Source of the DNA: Flavobacterium suaedae
GTDB taxonomy: Bacteria > Bacteroidota > Bacteroidia > Flavobacteriales > Flavobacteriaceae
NCBI RefSeq assembly: GCF_014642915.1
Contig: NZ_BMJE01000005.1
Location: 62,001 to 126,000 of the forward strand
Length of the DNA: 64,000 nucleotides
Reading direction: 5' to 3'
Positions 16,882-24,464 of this stretch are shown piece after piece. The position numbers and the translations under genes were made by a program. The notes below the pieces were generated by a model. That model saw nothing but the letters and a program-made list of their open reading frames with translations. It was not told where the DNA came from and did no database searches. How positions within the stretch are numbered: the first letter of the stretch is position 1; each line of letters starts with the position of its first letter.

Positions 16882-18231
16882 TTAGGAATTGATTTTATGA
16901 GTGTTGTTCCAGTCAATTTTTCGAGAAACAAACATTACAGCTCCTAGTATCAGGAACAAACCAATACTGCCTACTAATAAGGCATAGTTTTCCAGTTGAA
17001 TAATTACATAGATAAAAGTATATAAGGCACTTAATGAAATAGCTATGAATAGTGGGAATTTTATACCTTTTAGTATGGAAATAGAGTAAAGTCCTATCAT
17101 TACTACTACCGATACTCCTGCTATTATATAAGCAAGTTGGAAAGAACTATGTTCGGTTATGGATATAAGTAGTGTATAGAACATAATAAGTGCCAAACCT
17201 ATCATGGTATACTGAAAAATGTGAATATTGATTTTACTGAACGATTGTATAAGGAAGAATATTAAAAAGGTCAGCCCTATTACTAAAAAACCGTATTTAG
17301 TAGCTCTTTCATTTTGCTGATACTCATCTACAGGGATTAAAAACTTTACTCCAAACGAATACTTCCTAACAGTAGGTAATACTCCAAATGATTGTTGGGT
17401 AAAAGGTCTGTTTAGTTGTGATATATTCCATGAAGCAGTAAAGCCTTTATCGGTTATTTTTTTGTCTCCGGGAATAAAGTTACCGCCAAAACTAGGCGTG
17501 TGCCAGTTTGAACTTACAGTTGCTTGTGTAACTTTACCTATAGGCGCAATAGAAAGTTCTTCACTACCCTTATAACTGATATTCATATTAAATTCAGTTA
17601 TAGACTTTGCTATGTCAATACTCTTAATAGCTTTTGTTTCTAATGAAGTTAAAAGACTCCTCGAATTTTCTTCATAAACAGGTTCAAAGCTATACTCTTT
17701 ATTGTTTAGTTTAATATTGATAGCGCCATCTATGCTTTTAAGGTTATTATTGGTTCTGATAACTACAGTTGCTTTTTCCCATTGTATATCTTTTTCAGCA
17801 ATTTCAGCGTCTGTAAAATCAGGTTGGATAAAGTTACCTTTTAAATTCATTTCAGAGTTAAATACAGTAGTTTCATAGTTATTCCTATGTAAAGGTTTTG
17901 TTTCTACATTACTGTCTATATTCAGTTTTTCAGGGAAAAAATAAGCATATTTAGTATGTACCGTTCGGCTTATGCTTACTTTTTTAGTTTTTTCATCGGT
18001 AACCTTAGTTTCGGTATACGTAGTATAAGGCACTTTTAAAATAGGTCCGCAAAAATAAATATCGCTGCCCCATTGGTTGTTTATTTCGTTGATTACACCT
18101 TCTTGTCGGTGTGCCCTTTCCGAAATAAGACTTTTTACATATTGTAATGGTATAAGTAACACTAAGGTTAATAAACCTACCATAATGATTTTGGCAGTGT
18201 TAGACTGAAAGAAGCTTTGATTGGTTGTCAT
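16882..18231 (-). CDS. creD: CreD-family inner membrane protein
   Basis: 449 residues. One N-terminal transmembrane segment (IIMVGLLTLVLLIPLQYVKSLI) is followed by a large extracytoplasmic domain (about 40-305) with FCGPILKVPY and NISQLNRPFTQQSFGV, then a bundle of about five C-terminal transmembrane segments ending in VSRKIDWNN. This matches CreD/Cet inner membrane proteins, linked in other bacteria to envelope stress and colicin or beta-lactam tolerance; the biochemical role is not established. It is the last gene of a minus-strand cluster that starts at 20652 and includes a winged-helix regulator, an association common in Bacteroidota. Confidence 0.9.
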   Translation of the reverse strand: MTTNQSFFQSNTAKIIMVGLLTLVLLIPLQYVKSLISERAHRQEGVINEINNQWGSDIYFCGPILKVPYTTYTETKVTDEKTKKVSISRTVHTKYAYFFPEKLNIDSNVETKPLHRNNYETTVFNSEMNLKGNFIQPDFTDAEIAEKDIQWEKATVVIRTNNNLKSIDGAINIKLNNKEYSFEPVYEENSRSLLTSLETKAIKSIDIAKSITEFNMNISYKGSEELSIAPIGKVTQATVSSNWHTPSFGGNFIPGDKKITDKGFTASWNISQLNRPFTQQSFGVLPTVRKYSFGVKFLIPVDEYQQNERATKYGFLVIGLTFLIFFLIQSFSKINIHIFQYTMIGLALIMFYTLLISITEHSSFQLAYIIAGVSVVVMIGLYSISILKGIKFPLFIAISLSALYTFIYVIIQLENYALLVGSIGLFLILGAVMFVSRKIDWNNTHKINS

Positions 18232-18242
18232 AATTTTAGTTT

Positions 18243-18560
18243 TTAATTAGAGAAAATCAGAAATAAGTAAAGGATTACTATAGGTATGTTGGTTAGTTGG
18301 ATGGAGGCGTATTTTAAAATTTCAGTTTGGTGATTCCTGAAAATGAATGATAGGATTACCATTATTAGAAATACAACTAGGTTTATAAAGAAAGCAAAGC
18401 TTACGTAATAGAAACCGATGATTAATATTTTTTCATTATGATTATCTACTTTATATAAACCAAAAAGGAATGTGCCTATAATGAAAGATATAGCAGCAGT
18501 CCATACAGGTATTTGTAACAGCTCTTTGTAGTACTTTGGTTGTTTTGGAGTATCACTCAT
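18243..18560 (-). CDS. Small membrane protein of unknown function (about three TM)
   Basis: 105 residues, hydrophobic, with three clear membrane segments (VWTAAISFIIGTFLFGLY, YVSFAFFINLVVFLIMVILSFIF, NIPIVILYLFLIF). No family recognised. It lies 11 nt before creD and 2 nt after the HDxxH protein gene, so it belongs to the creD transcript. Confidence 0.7.
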   Translation of the reverse strand: MSDTPKQPKYYKELLQIPVWTAAISFIIGTFLFGLYKVDNHNEKILIIGFYYVSFAFFINLVVFLIMVILSFIFRNHQTEILKYASIQLTNIPIVILYLFLIFSN

Positions 18561-18562
18561 AA

Positions 18563-18964
18563 TTACTTGATTAAAAAAGTATCTTTAATACGTTCTAATG
18601 GTAGGTGTAGCATTTTAAAATGGTCTAAATCGTGAAAGCGGAGCGCATTTTTACCTTCTTGATACCTTTTGTAGTAGTATTTTATTGCAAGTGGGTAGGC
18701 GAATAAGCCTATAAACATTTCAGAAAGGGTATCGAGTTTAAAATCTTCGTTACCGAATAGGTAGAAATACATACCAAACTCTTCTCTTGCAGAAGTATCT
18801 TTGGTTAGTAACAGCCTGTAAATATCTTCCTTTTCAAGCGGTGCAGGACATTCTTCTTCTTTTTTAAAAAGATAAGCGCCTAAGTGGAATCCTAAACTGT
18901 TATAAGGGTAACTTATAAGCTCGCTTATGCTTATTTTCTCCTGTTGTTTTAGTACGTTTTTCAT
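18563..18964 (-). CDS. Small HDxxH protein, possibly COQ4-like
   Basis: 133 residues, mostly helical, with no signal peptide or clear membrane span. Near the C-terminus is FHDLDHF (His111, Asp112, Asp114, His115), an HDxxH pattern resembling the metal-binding motif of the COQ4 family, and the preceding SEMFIGLFAYPLAIKYYYKRYQEGK is compatible with a COQ4-type helix. The usual trailing Gly and family length are not met, so this is only a suggestion. A quinone-binding or lipid-binding role is one possibility. It sits in the creD cluster, 2 nt before the next gene. Confidence 0.5.
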   Translation of the reverse strand: MKNVLKQQEKISISELISYPYNSLGFHLGAYLFKKEEECPAPLEKEDIYRLLLTKDTSAREEFGMYFYLFGNEDFKLDTLSEMFIGLFAYPLAIKYYYKRYQEGKNALRFHDLDHFKMLHLPLERIKDTFLIK

Positions 18965-19027
18965 AGTATTTAAGTTTTTATGATTGGTATTCCTACTTTG
19001 AATTTCAAAGTATAGGTATAAATTTTT

Positions 19028-19681
19028 TTAGTAGTCATTATTAGAAGTATAGAAGTGAAACAGTAGTAACAGAAAACAGCCAAACCCCATAGTTACACCC
19101 AGTGCAGTACTTTCGGTAAGGCTCTTAAGTACAGCGAGGAGTAACTCAAATGGATTACTTATAACATCCCAACTGTTGAATCTTAAAAATCTGCCTAAGT
19201 AAATTCCGAAGCCTGACAGGAAACAGGAAGCAGCAATACAAAACCAAGCCAATAGCGGATTATATTTTAAGCTCAGTATTGTAAAAATTTGCTTCATGGA
19301 AGCTAAACCTGCCAATATACCGGAAGTAGCAAATGAGATAATAGTTAGTATATCATACCAGACAGGTACACCGTTACCGGTTTTAGTATTCAGGTGTATA
19401 AAATCAGTAATTAAGTAAGGAGCATTAGGTAAAAACAACAACCAAAAGCACAGAAGAGGGTAGAAGTAGTTTTTCTTTTCTATAAGCTGTATGTTGTTTA
19501 GCATACTCGCAGAAATCATAAGAGGAATATAAGCAAGGAATAAATTCCAGATAAGGAAAAGATAATGACCGGATGTAAGCTTAGTACGTACTACCGCCAG
19601 AATTATACAGAATAATGCTAAGTAAAATAATGCATAATGCTGCCTTATGGTATTACTGAATGTGATTTTTAGTGCTTTCAT
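19028..19681 (-). CDS. DUF1361 membrane protein
   Basis: 217 residues with about six transmembrane segments. The DUF1361 pattern is recognisable: LIWNLFLAYIPL, FWLLFLPNAPYLITDFIHL, PVWYDILTIISFA, and FGIYLGRFLRFNSWDVISNP. The biochemical function is unknown. It lies in the creD cluster, 54 nt downstream of the winged-helix regulator gene and 63 nt upstream of the HDxxH protein gene. Confidence 0.85.
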   Translation of the reverse strand: MKALKITFSNTIRQHYALFYLALFCIILAVVRTKLTSGHYLFLIWNLFLAYIPLMISASMLNNIQLIEKKNYFYPLLCFWLLFLPNAPYLITDFIHLNTKTGNGVPVWYDILTIISFATSGILAGLASMKQIFTILSLKYNPLLAWFCIAASCFLSGFGIYLGRFLRFNSWDVISNPFELLLAVLKSLTESTALGVTMGFGCFLLLLFHFYTSNNDY

Positions 19682-19735
19682 GTTTTTAGATTTTTAAAAG
19701 TACTTTGTTTTTCAAAGTTTATATGTAAAAAATTT

Positions 19736-20035
19736 TTAGTTATCTTTTTTAATCAATTTTTCAAGAGCATCTATATGATTTTTAAAAGCGGCTTTTCCCT
19801 CTTTTGTAGCAATATAGCGGGTATTGGGCTTTTTACCTATAAATTGCTTTTCTATACTTATATACTTCTCGCTTTCTAAAGCCTTTGCATGGCTGGCAAG
19901 ATTACCATCTGTTACACCAAGCAACTCTTTTAGCGTAGTAAAGTCAGCATACTCATTAACCATAAGTATACTCATTATACCTAAGCGTATACGGTGATCA
20001 AAAGCTTTATTAATATGTTGTAGTATGTTCTTCAC
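19736..20035 (-). CDS. Winged-helix transcriptional regulator of the creD cluster
   Basis: 99 residues, read from a GTG start that overlaps the TAG stop of the upstream gene by one base, a sign of translational coupling. A single winged-helix domain fills the protein: FDHRIRLGIMSILMVNEYADFTTLKELLGVTDGNLASHAKALESEKYI, then the wing with KPNTRYIATKEGKAAF. This is the ArsR/MarR-like HTH_34 type. No effector domain or Cys-based sensor is seen. Regulators of this type commonly accompany creD and uncharacterised membrane proteins in Bacteroidota; control of its own cluster is likely but inferred. Confidence 0.85.
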   Translation of the reverse strand: MKNILQHINKAFDHRIRLGIMSILMVNEYADFTTLKELLGVTDGNLASHAKALESEKYISIEKQFIGKKPNTRYIATKEGKAAFKNHIDALEKLIKKDN

Positions 20036-20652
20036 TATTTTTCCTTACGGTCATACTTAAAGTACATAACAGTACCATACACTATGTGGCATACGCCAAA
20101 ACCTAATGCCCAAAACTCTAATCCATAGCCCATATAGGCTGTGGCAATTAACCCTATAATTGTTATGGTAATGCCTAAATATCGCACATCTCTAAGTGTA
20201 TATTTACTGGCATTTATACAAGCCAGTCCATAAAAAATGAGTGTTATGGGGGATATAAGCCCGTAGTACCTGTTTTTTATTAAGAGTAGTGTAAATATAC
20301 CACCTGTTACTAAAGGGATAAGGAAATTAACCAATAATCTTTTAGAGGTACTATTCCATATACTATCGCCTCGCTTTTTAGCTTTAGTAGCAGTTAATAT
20401 ATATGCAGTAAGTACTGATAGTATAAGAACGCCTGTAGCTATCGCTACAATAGCTTTAAAGGAATCACTTTCTAATGTTATATAGCGTCCGTAATTAAGA
20501 TTATAAATGTACTTACCGGCAGCAGCACCTATTAAAGCATATATCCCTGCCATTATACCGGATAGTCCGCTTAAGGAAAGAAACTGAGTAGACTTATCCA
20601 TCATGTTGCGGATGTCTTGTATATCTTTTAAATAGTCTTTTTCTTTTTCCAT
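20035..20652 (-). CDS. Multi-pass membrane protein of unknown function, first gene of the creD cluster
   Basis: 205 residues: a charged N-terminus (EKEKDYLKDIQDIRNMMDKSTQF) and about six membrane segments. No domain recognised, but this protein type is typically paired with the winged-helix regulator that overlaps its stop codon, so it may be the regulator's partner or target. No strong promoter consensus is visible in the 130-nt gap upstream. Confidence 0.7.
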   Translation of the reverse strand: MEKEKDYLKDIQDIRNMMDKSTQFLSLSGLSGIMAGIYALIGAAAGKYIYNLNYGRYITLESDSFKAIVAIATGVLILSVLTAYILTATKAKKRGDSIWNSTSKRLLVNFLIPLVTGGIFTLLLIKNRYYGLISPITLIFYGLACINASKYTLRDVRYLGITITIIGLIATAYMGYGLEFWALGFGVCHIVYGTVMYFKYDRKEK

Positions 20653-20726
20653 TTTAAAGTACTTTGAATTGCAAAGTAATATAATATTTTTATTATAACC
20701 AATAGCAAAACGTAAATTCTTTAAAT

Positions 20727-20754
20727 AAAAAAAGGATAGCTGAAAAGCTATCCT
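20727..20754 (-). terminator. Intrinsic terminator after kdsA
   Basis: AGGATAGCT/AGCTATCCT stem with a GAAA loop on the + strand. On the minus strand it ends in a T-run, placed 33 nt after the kdsA stop. Confidence 0.9.
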
Positions 20755-20786
20755 AAATATAATACTGAAATATGTTAGTCCCTTAT

Positions 20787-21605
20787 TTAAAACTGATTAA
20801 CTGTTTTGCGTATCGCTACCAGTTTTTTCATTAGGGCTTCAAAATAGTCTAAATGCAGCATGTTAGCCCCGTCACTTTTTGCATTAGCAGGGTCAAAGTG
20901 TGTTTCTATAAAAATACCGTCTACCCCTACAGCAATTCCTGCTTTGGCAACCGTTTCAATCATGTCCGGTCTTCCGCCTGTAACACCAATAGTTTGGTTA
21001 GGCTGTTGCAGCGAGTGGGTAACATCAAGAACGGTAGTAGCAAATTGTTGCATGGTTGGGATACCTCTGTAATCCACAATCATGTCCTGATAACCAAACA
21101 TAGTACCTCTGTCAGTAGCCATTACATTCGGGTTATTACAATCTAATACTTTTTGTACAGCATGCTTCATGCTCTCAGGACTCATAAATTGTCCTTTTTT
21201 CAGGTTAACCGTTTTTCCTGTTTCTGCGGCAGCAACTACCAAATCAGTTTGGCGCACTAAAAAAGCAGGTATTTGTAAAACATCTACATATTCTGCTGCC
21301 ATAGTGGCATCCTCATTAGTATGAATATCTGTAACAGTAGGAATATCAAAAGTTTCGGATACTTTTCTTAGTATTTTAAGTGCTTTTTCATCACCTATAC
21401 CGGTAAAGCTGTCAATGCGAGAGCGGTTTGCTTTTTTAAACGAACCTTTAAATACATAAGGTATTTGCAGTTTATCAGTAACCGAAACTATAGTTTCGGC
21501 AATGCGTAATGCCATATCTTCCCCTTCAATAGCACAAGGTCCTGCTAAAAGGAAAAAGTTATCACTATCGGTATGTTTTATTTTTGGTATAGTATTTAAA
21601 TCCAT
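20787..21605 (-). CDS. kdsA: 3-deoxy-8-phosphooctulonate (KDO-8-P) synthase
   Basis: 272 residues, full length for KdsA. It condenses phosphoenolpyruvate with arabinose-5-phosphate to KDO-8-phosphate in the cytoplasm, for lipopolysaccharide inner core synthesis. Diagnostic motifs are LAGPCAIEGE (near 22-31), FKGSFKKANRSRIDSFTG, TDIHTNEDA, LKKGQFMSPESM and ATDRGTMFGYQDMIVDYR, with the late TGGRPDMIETVAKAGIAVG and IETHFDPANAKSDG. Cys23 in AGPCA is conserved. A -7 element lies at 21627-21634 and a terminator follows. Confidence 0.97.
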   Translation of the reverse strand: MDLNTIPKIKHTDSDNFFLLAGPCAIEGEDMALRIAETIVSVTDKLQIPYVFKGSFKKANRSRIDSFTGIGDEKALKILRKVSETFDIPTVTDIHTNEDATMAAEYVDVLQIPAFLVRQTDLVVAAAETGKTVNLKKGQFMSPESMKHAVQKVLDCNNPNVMATDRGTMFGYQDMIVDYRGIPTMQQFATTVLDVTHSLQQPNQTIGVTGGRPDMIETVAKAGIAVGVDGIFIETHFDPANAKSDGANMLHLDYFEALMKKLVAIRKTVNQF

Positions 21606-21626
21606 TTGGTATTAAAATTTGAGTTG

Positions 21627-21634
21627 CAAAGATA
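21627..21634 (-). promoter_or_regulatory. -7 promoter element of kdsA (TATCTTTG)
   Basis: TANNTTTG match on the minus strand, 21 nt before the ATG. No clear -33 TTG. Confidence 0.45.
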
Positions 21635-21662
21635 GCCAATAAATAATAGTTGAAATTCAGGT

Positions 21663-22118
21663 TTAATACTTCTTAATTCCAAACCCAGAGGGGGCAATAA
21701 TCTCGCCACGCTCATAAAGGTTAATGTAAATACGCTTCGGTTCCTTTAGCCCTTGCCAAGTAACTTCATAAATGTCTAAAATACCCGCCCCCATATTATT
21801 TTTTTCGGAAGGGAAGGGGCAACAACTATCTATACGTTCATAACTAATTTCCTGTCCTGCAGGACCTGTAAGCGCACCAAAGTATCGTTTTATGTTAACA
21901 TCGGCATTTTGTACCGGTAAAAAACCAAGATTTACCGGGTAGTCAGGGTCATACGCATATTTAGCATCTTTACTGATTTTGGTAAGCACAAAAGTTTTCT
22001 CTTTGGAAAGCGCAGGCATACGCGCTTTATCATCTATGTTTTTTATAGTTAGCTTAGTACTTATACAAGATGTAGTAACTGCCATAACCAAAGCAGTCAG
22101 GAAGATATATTTTTTCAT
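21663..22118 (-). CDS. Small lipoprotein of unknown function beside kdsA
   Basis: 151 residues. The lipobox VTTSC gives Cys18 and a mature periplasmic or membrane-anchored domain with YFGALTGPAGQEISYERIDSCCPF and a C-terminal GFGIKKY. A double Cys (SCCPF, about 98-101) is notable. I recognise no enzymatic domain. Proteins of this type sit next to kdsA in flavobacteria and have sometimes been named after it, but nothing here resembles an aldolase. It lies 57 nt upstream of kdsA on the same strand, but kdsA has its own -7 element. Confidence 0.65.
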   Translation of the reverse strand: MKKYIFLTALVMAVTTSCISTKLTIKNIDDKARMPALSKEKTFVLTKISKDAKYAYDPDYPVNLGFLPVQNADVNIKRYFGALTGPAGQEISYERIDSCCPFPSEKNNMGAGILDIYEVTWQGLKEPKRIYINLYERGEIIAPSGFGIKKY

Positions 22119-22221
22119 AGAATGGTTTAATGTGTTTCAAAGTTACTATTATTTTCGGTTTGATTAAAAACCTGTAGTTAACTTAAAAACCAAATATATT
22201 TATATAGCGTTGCTTTATTGC

Positions 22222-22229
22222 TATTTTTG
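22222..22229 (+). promoter_or_regulatory. -7 promoter element of the YeeE pair (TATTTTTG)
   Basis: TANNTTTG match 15 nt before the ATG at 22245, implying a very short leader. Confidence 0.4.
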
Positions 22230-22244
22230 TAAAAAATAAAGAAT

Positions 22245-22802
22245 ATGTATAGTTTTTACGGTACATGGCCTTGGTATATATCAGGCTTATTGATAGGAAT
22301 AATAATGCTGTCACTTATTTACTTCGGTAAAACATTTGGTATGTCATCCAATCTTCGCACTATGTGTTCCGCATTTGGAGCAGGTAAAAAAGTAGAATTT
22401 TTCCGTTTTGACTGGAAAACCCAACGCTGGAATCTAGTAGTAGTATTGGGCGCTATGCTTGGTGGTTATATTGCCACCACCTATTTAAGCGATGGAAGTG
22501 GAGTTCAACTTAACCCGCAAACAATTACCGAACTGAAACAAATGGATATAGATGCTCCTAAAGGGAAATTATTACCTGATGCATTAGTTGGTGCAGAAGC
22601 CTTAAAATCGCCTAAAATACTTGCTATATTACTTATGGGAGGGGTGTTAGTTGGCTTTGGTACCCGTTATGCCGGTGGGTGTACCTCCGGGCATGCCATA
22701 ACAGGGCTGAGTAATTTACAGTTACCATCGCTTATAGCTGTGATAGGTTTTTTTATAGGCGGACTTATTATGTCGTGGTTATTATTACCCCTTATTTTTT
22801 AA
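22245..22802 (+). CDS. YeeE/YedE-family sulfur transport protein, larger half
   Basis: 185 residues with about four membrane segments. The YeeE/YedE signature GTRYAGGCTSGHAITGLSNLQLPS (about 144-167) contains the conserved Cys thought to relay thiosulfate or sulfide in this family; an earlier Cys lies in SSNLRTMCSAFG. With the next gene it forms the two-piece YeeE type of Bacteroidota and many Proteobacteria. The role is inner-membrane uptake of a sulfur species; the exact substrate is unproven. A partner enzyme, the persulfide dioxygenase-rhodanese, is encoded 27 kb away at 50286-51695, whereas elsewhere these genes are often adjacent. Confidence 0.88.
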   Translation: MYSFYGTWPWYISGLLIGIIMLSLIYFGKTFGMSSNLRTMCSAFGAGKKVEFFRFDWKTQRWNLVVVLGAMLGGYIATTYLSDGSGVQLNPQTITELKQMDIDAPKGKLLPDALVGAEALKSPKILAILLMGGVLVGFGTRYAGGCTSGHAITGLSNLQLPSLIAVIGFFIGGLIMSWLLLPLIF

Positions 22803-22818
22803 TTGAGAAATTTACACT

Positions 22819-23232
22819 ATGAAGTTTATAAAATTTTTATTGGTTGGAGTTGTATTCGGAATTGTATTAACCAAATCGGAAGCCGTATCGTGGTATCGTA
22901 TTTATGAAATGTTTCATTTTCAGTCCTTCCACATGTTTGGTATTATTATGACGGCTATTGGAGTAGGAGCTATAGGGATACAGTTAATGAAAAAGACTAA
23001 AGCTAAAGATATAACGGGGCAACCTATTGTTATACCGGACAAGGCTAAAGGCTTTAAAAACTATATAATCGGCGGAACACTTTTCGGTCTGGGCTGGGGG
23101 CTTGTAGGCACCTGCCCGGGACCAATGTATATTTTAGTAGGAGCAGGGTACTGGGCAATAGGTATTGTACTGTTAGGTGCTTTAGTAGGAACTTACCTGT
23201 ATGGAGTACTTAAAGATAAGTTGCCGCATTGA
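22819..23232 (+). CDS. YeeE/YedE-family sulfur transport protein, smaller half (DUF6691 type)
   Basis: 137 residues with about four membrane segments. The conserved motif LFGLGWGLVGTCPGPMYILVGAG (about 89-111) carries the second family Cys. It lies 16 nt after the first half and is surely co-transcribed and co-assembled with it. Confidence 0.88.
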   Translation: MKFIKFLLVGVVFGIVLTKSEAVSWYRIYEMFHFQSFHMFGIIMTAIGVGAIGIQLMKKTKAKDITGQPIVIPDKAKGFKNYIIGGTLFGLGWGLVGTCPGPMYILVGAGYWAIGIVLLGALVGTYLYGVLKDKLPH

Positions 23233-23281
23233 GATGTATTTTACCATAAGCTAAACTTAAACTACATTAAGCCGAGTTGAT

Positions 23282-23545
23282 TTAGGTACTTTCGTTAATT
23301 TCTTTTAGAGCTTCATCTGGAGAGAGTAAATCTAAATCTTCTGCAACCAATTGTATTCGATTGTGCATAATAACACTTGGTGATGCATCTGCATAGCAAT
23401 ATACATTATAGCCTCCTCCCATTGCTTCATCAATATCAATTTGACTTATTTTGAGACCTTTTCCTTTTTTGCTATGTAAGTCTTTACCGATTACTTTATC
23501 TTTATAATATTTGGCGAGTTTCAGAGCATCTTCTTTGCTATACAT
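23282..23545 (-). CDS. Hypothetical 87-residue protein
   Basis: 87 residues, soluble and charged, with no signal peptide. Opening YSKEDALKLAKYYKDKVIGK and middle DIDEAMGGGYNVYCYADASPSVIMHNRI suggest a small alpha/beta fold. No family recognised. It stands alone, convergent with the YeeE pair and separated from the PUL2 end by the terminator at 23624-23655. It has the same base composition as its neighbours, so it is probably a real small gene. Confidence 0.55.
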   Translation of the reverse strand: MYSKEDALKLAKYYKDKVIGKDLHSKKGKGLKISQIDIDEAMGGGYNVYCYADASPSVIMHNRIQLVAEDLDLLSPDEALKEINEST

Positions 23546-23623
23546 GATTTTTATTTTTCATCATTAATTAAGGCGACTTCATTTTTCAATTGAAATATTG
23601 AATAAATATAAACAATATAAAAT

Positions 23624-23655
23624 AAAAAAGGATGCTCGATTGAGCATCCTTTTTT
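23624..23655. terminator. Terminator at the end of PUL2
   Basis: AAAAAAGGATGCTC pairs with GAGCATCCTTTTTT across a 4-nt loop. It ends minus-strand transcription 28 nt past the short GH16 stop codon. Confidence 0.9.
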
Positions 23656-23683
23656 GTAACTAACTTAAACAATAAAACAAAAT

Positions 23684-24460
23684 CTAATTCTCATAGACTT
23701 TTATATAGTCTATAATAAATTCCTGCGGGAAGATAGTGTCATCCACTTCAGGACCGCCAAAGTTTCCGCCTACCGCTACATTTAGTATAAAGTAGAAAGG
23801 TTGACTGTAAGGCCATACTTCAACACTTTTGTTTTTGGGGGCAAAAGTGTAAACCGGTTTATCGTCTACAAAAAATTCAATTTTGTCTTTTGTCCAGTTT
23901 ATAGCATAAGTATGGAAGCCTTCTTCAATATCTTCAAAACGTGTTTTTTTAGTATTTATAGTTTCTCCGTGGCTATCCTGTGTATGTAGTGAGGTAAAAA
24001 CCATATCAGGCTCTTTACCTACATATTCCAAAATATCTATTTCTCCTGCCATAGGCCAGCCAACTTGCTTTATGTTAGAACCTAACATCCAGAAAGCAGG
24101 CCATATACCATGACCGGTAGGTATTTTAGCTCTAGCCTCAATATAACCATATTTAAACTCTTTTTTCCCGGCAGTAGTTATACGGGTTGAGGTGTACTTA
24201 TCACCGTCTTTTTTAACGGTAATGGTAAGCATACCATTTTCTACCGTATGATTTTCGGTAGTATAAAGTTGACGTTCGTTATTACCCCAACCGCAAATGT
24301 CAGGGCAACCATCGCCAAGCTCATAGTTCCATATCGCTTCATTTAAGGCATTACCGTCAAAGTTTTCTTCCCACACTAGTTCGCCCTTTTTGCTTTTTTG
24401 CATTTGAGCCGAAACTATAGTAGTTAAAAGGATACTTACTAAAGTTGCTAATAGTTTCAT
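23684..24460 (-). CDS. Glycoside hydrolase family 16 endo-beta-1,3(4)-glucanase (laminarinase type)
   Basis: 258 residues starting at MKLLATL; an upstream in-frame Met would overlap the GH3 gene and spoil the signal peptide. The signal peptide ends TIVSAQ. A single GH16 jelly-roll fills the protein: WGNNERQLYT, YGYIEARAKIPTGHGIWPAFWMLG, and the catalytic ExDxxE as EIDILE with Glu140, Asp142 and Glu145. It would cut internal beta-1,3-glucan bonds. It lacks a lipobox, so it is probably periplasmic or secreted, unlike the modular GH16 upstream. It starts 4 nt after the GH3 stop. Confidence 0.92.
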   Translation of the reverse strand: MKLLATLVSILLTTIVSAQMQKSKKGELVWEENFDGNALNEAIWNYELGDGCPDICGWGNNERQLYTTENHTVENGMLTITVKKDGDKYTSTRITTAGKKEFKYGYIEARAKIPTGHGIWPAFWMLGSNIKQVGWPMAGEIDILEYVGKEPDMVFTSLHTQDSHGETINTKKTRFEDIEEGFHTYAINWTKDKIEFFVDDKPVYTFAPKNKSVEVWPYSQPFYFILNVAVGGNFGGPEVDDTIFPQEFIIDYIKVYEN

Positions 24461-24464
24461 AGTA

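Noticed and set aside
20653..20786. Possible riboswitch or sRNA between the creD cluster and kdsA
   Set aside because: Only the kdsA terminator and AT-rich DNA are visible; no conserved structure recognised.
21663..22118. Calling the kdsA neighbour an aldolase
   Set aside because: It is a small lipoprotein with no aldolase motif; such names appear to come from its neighbour.
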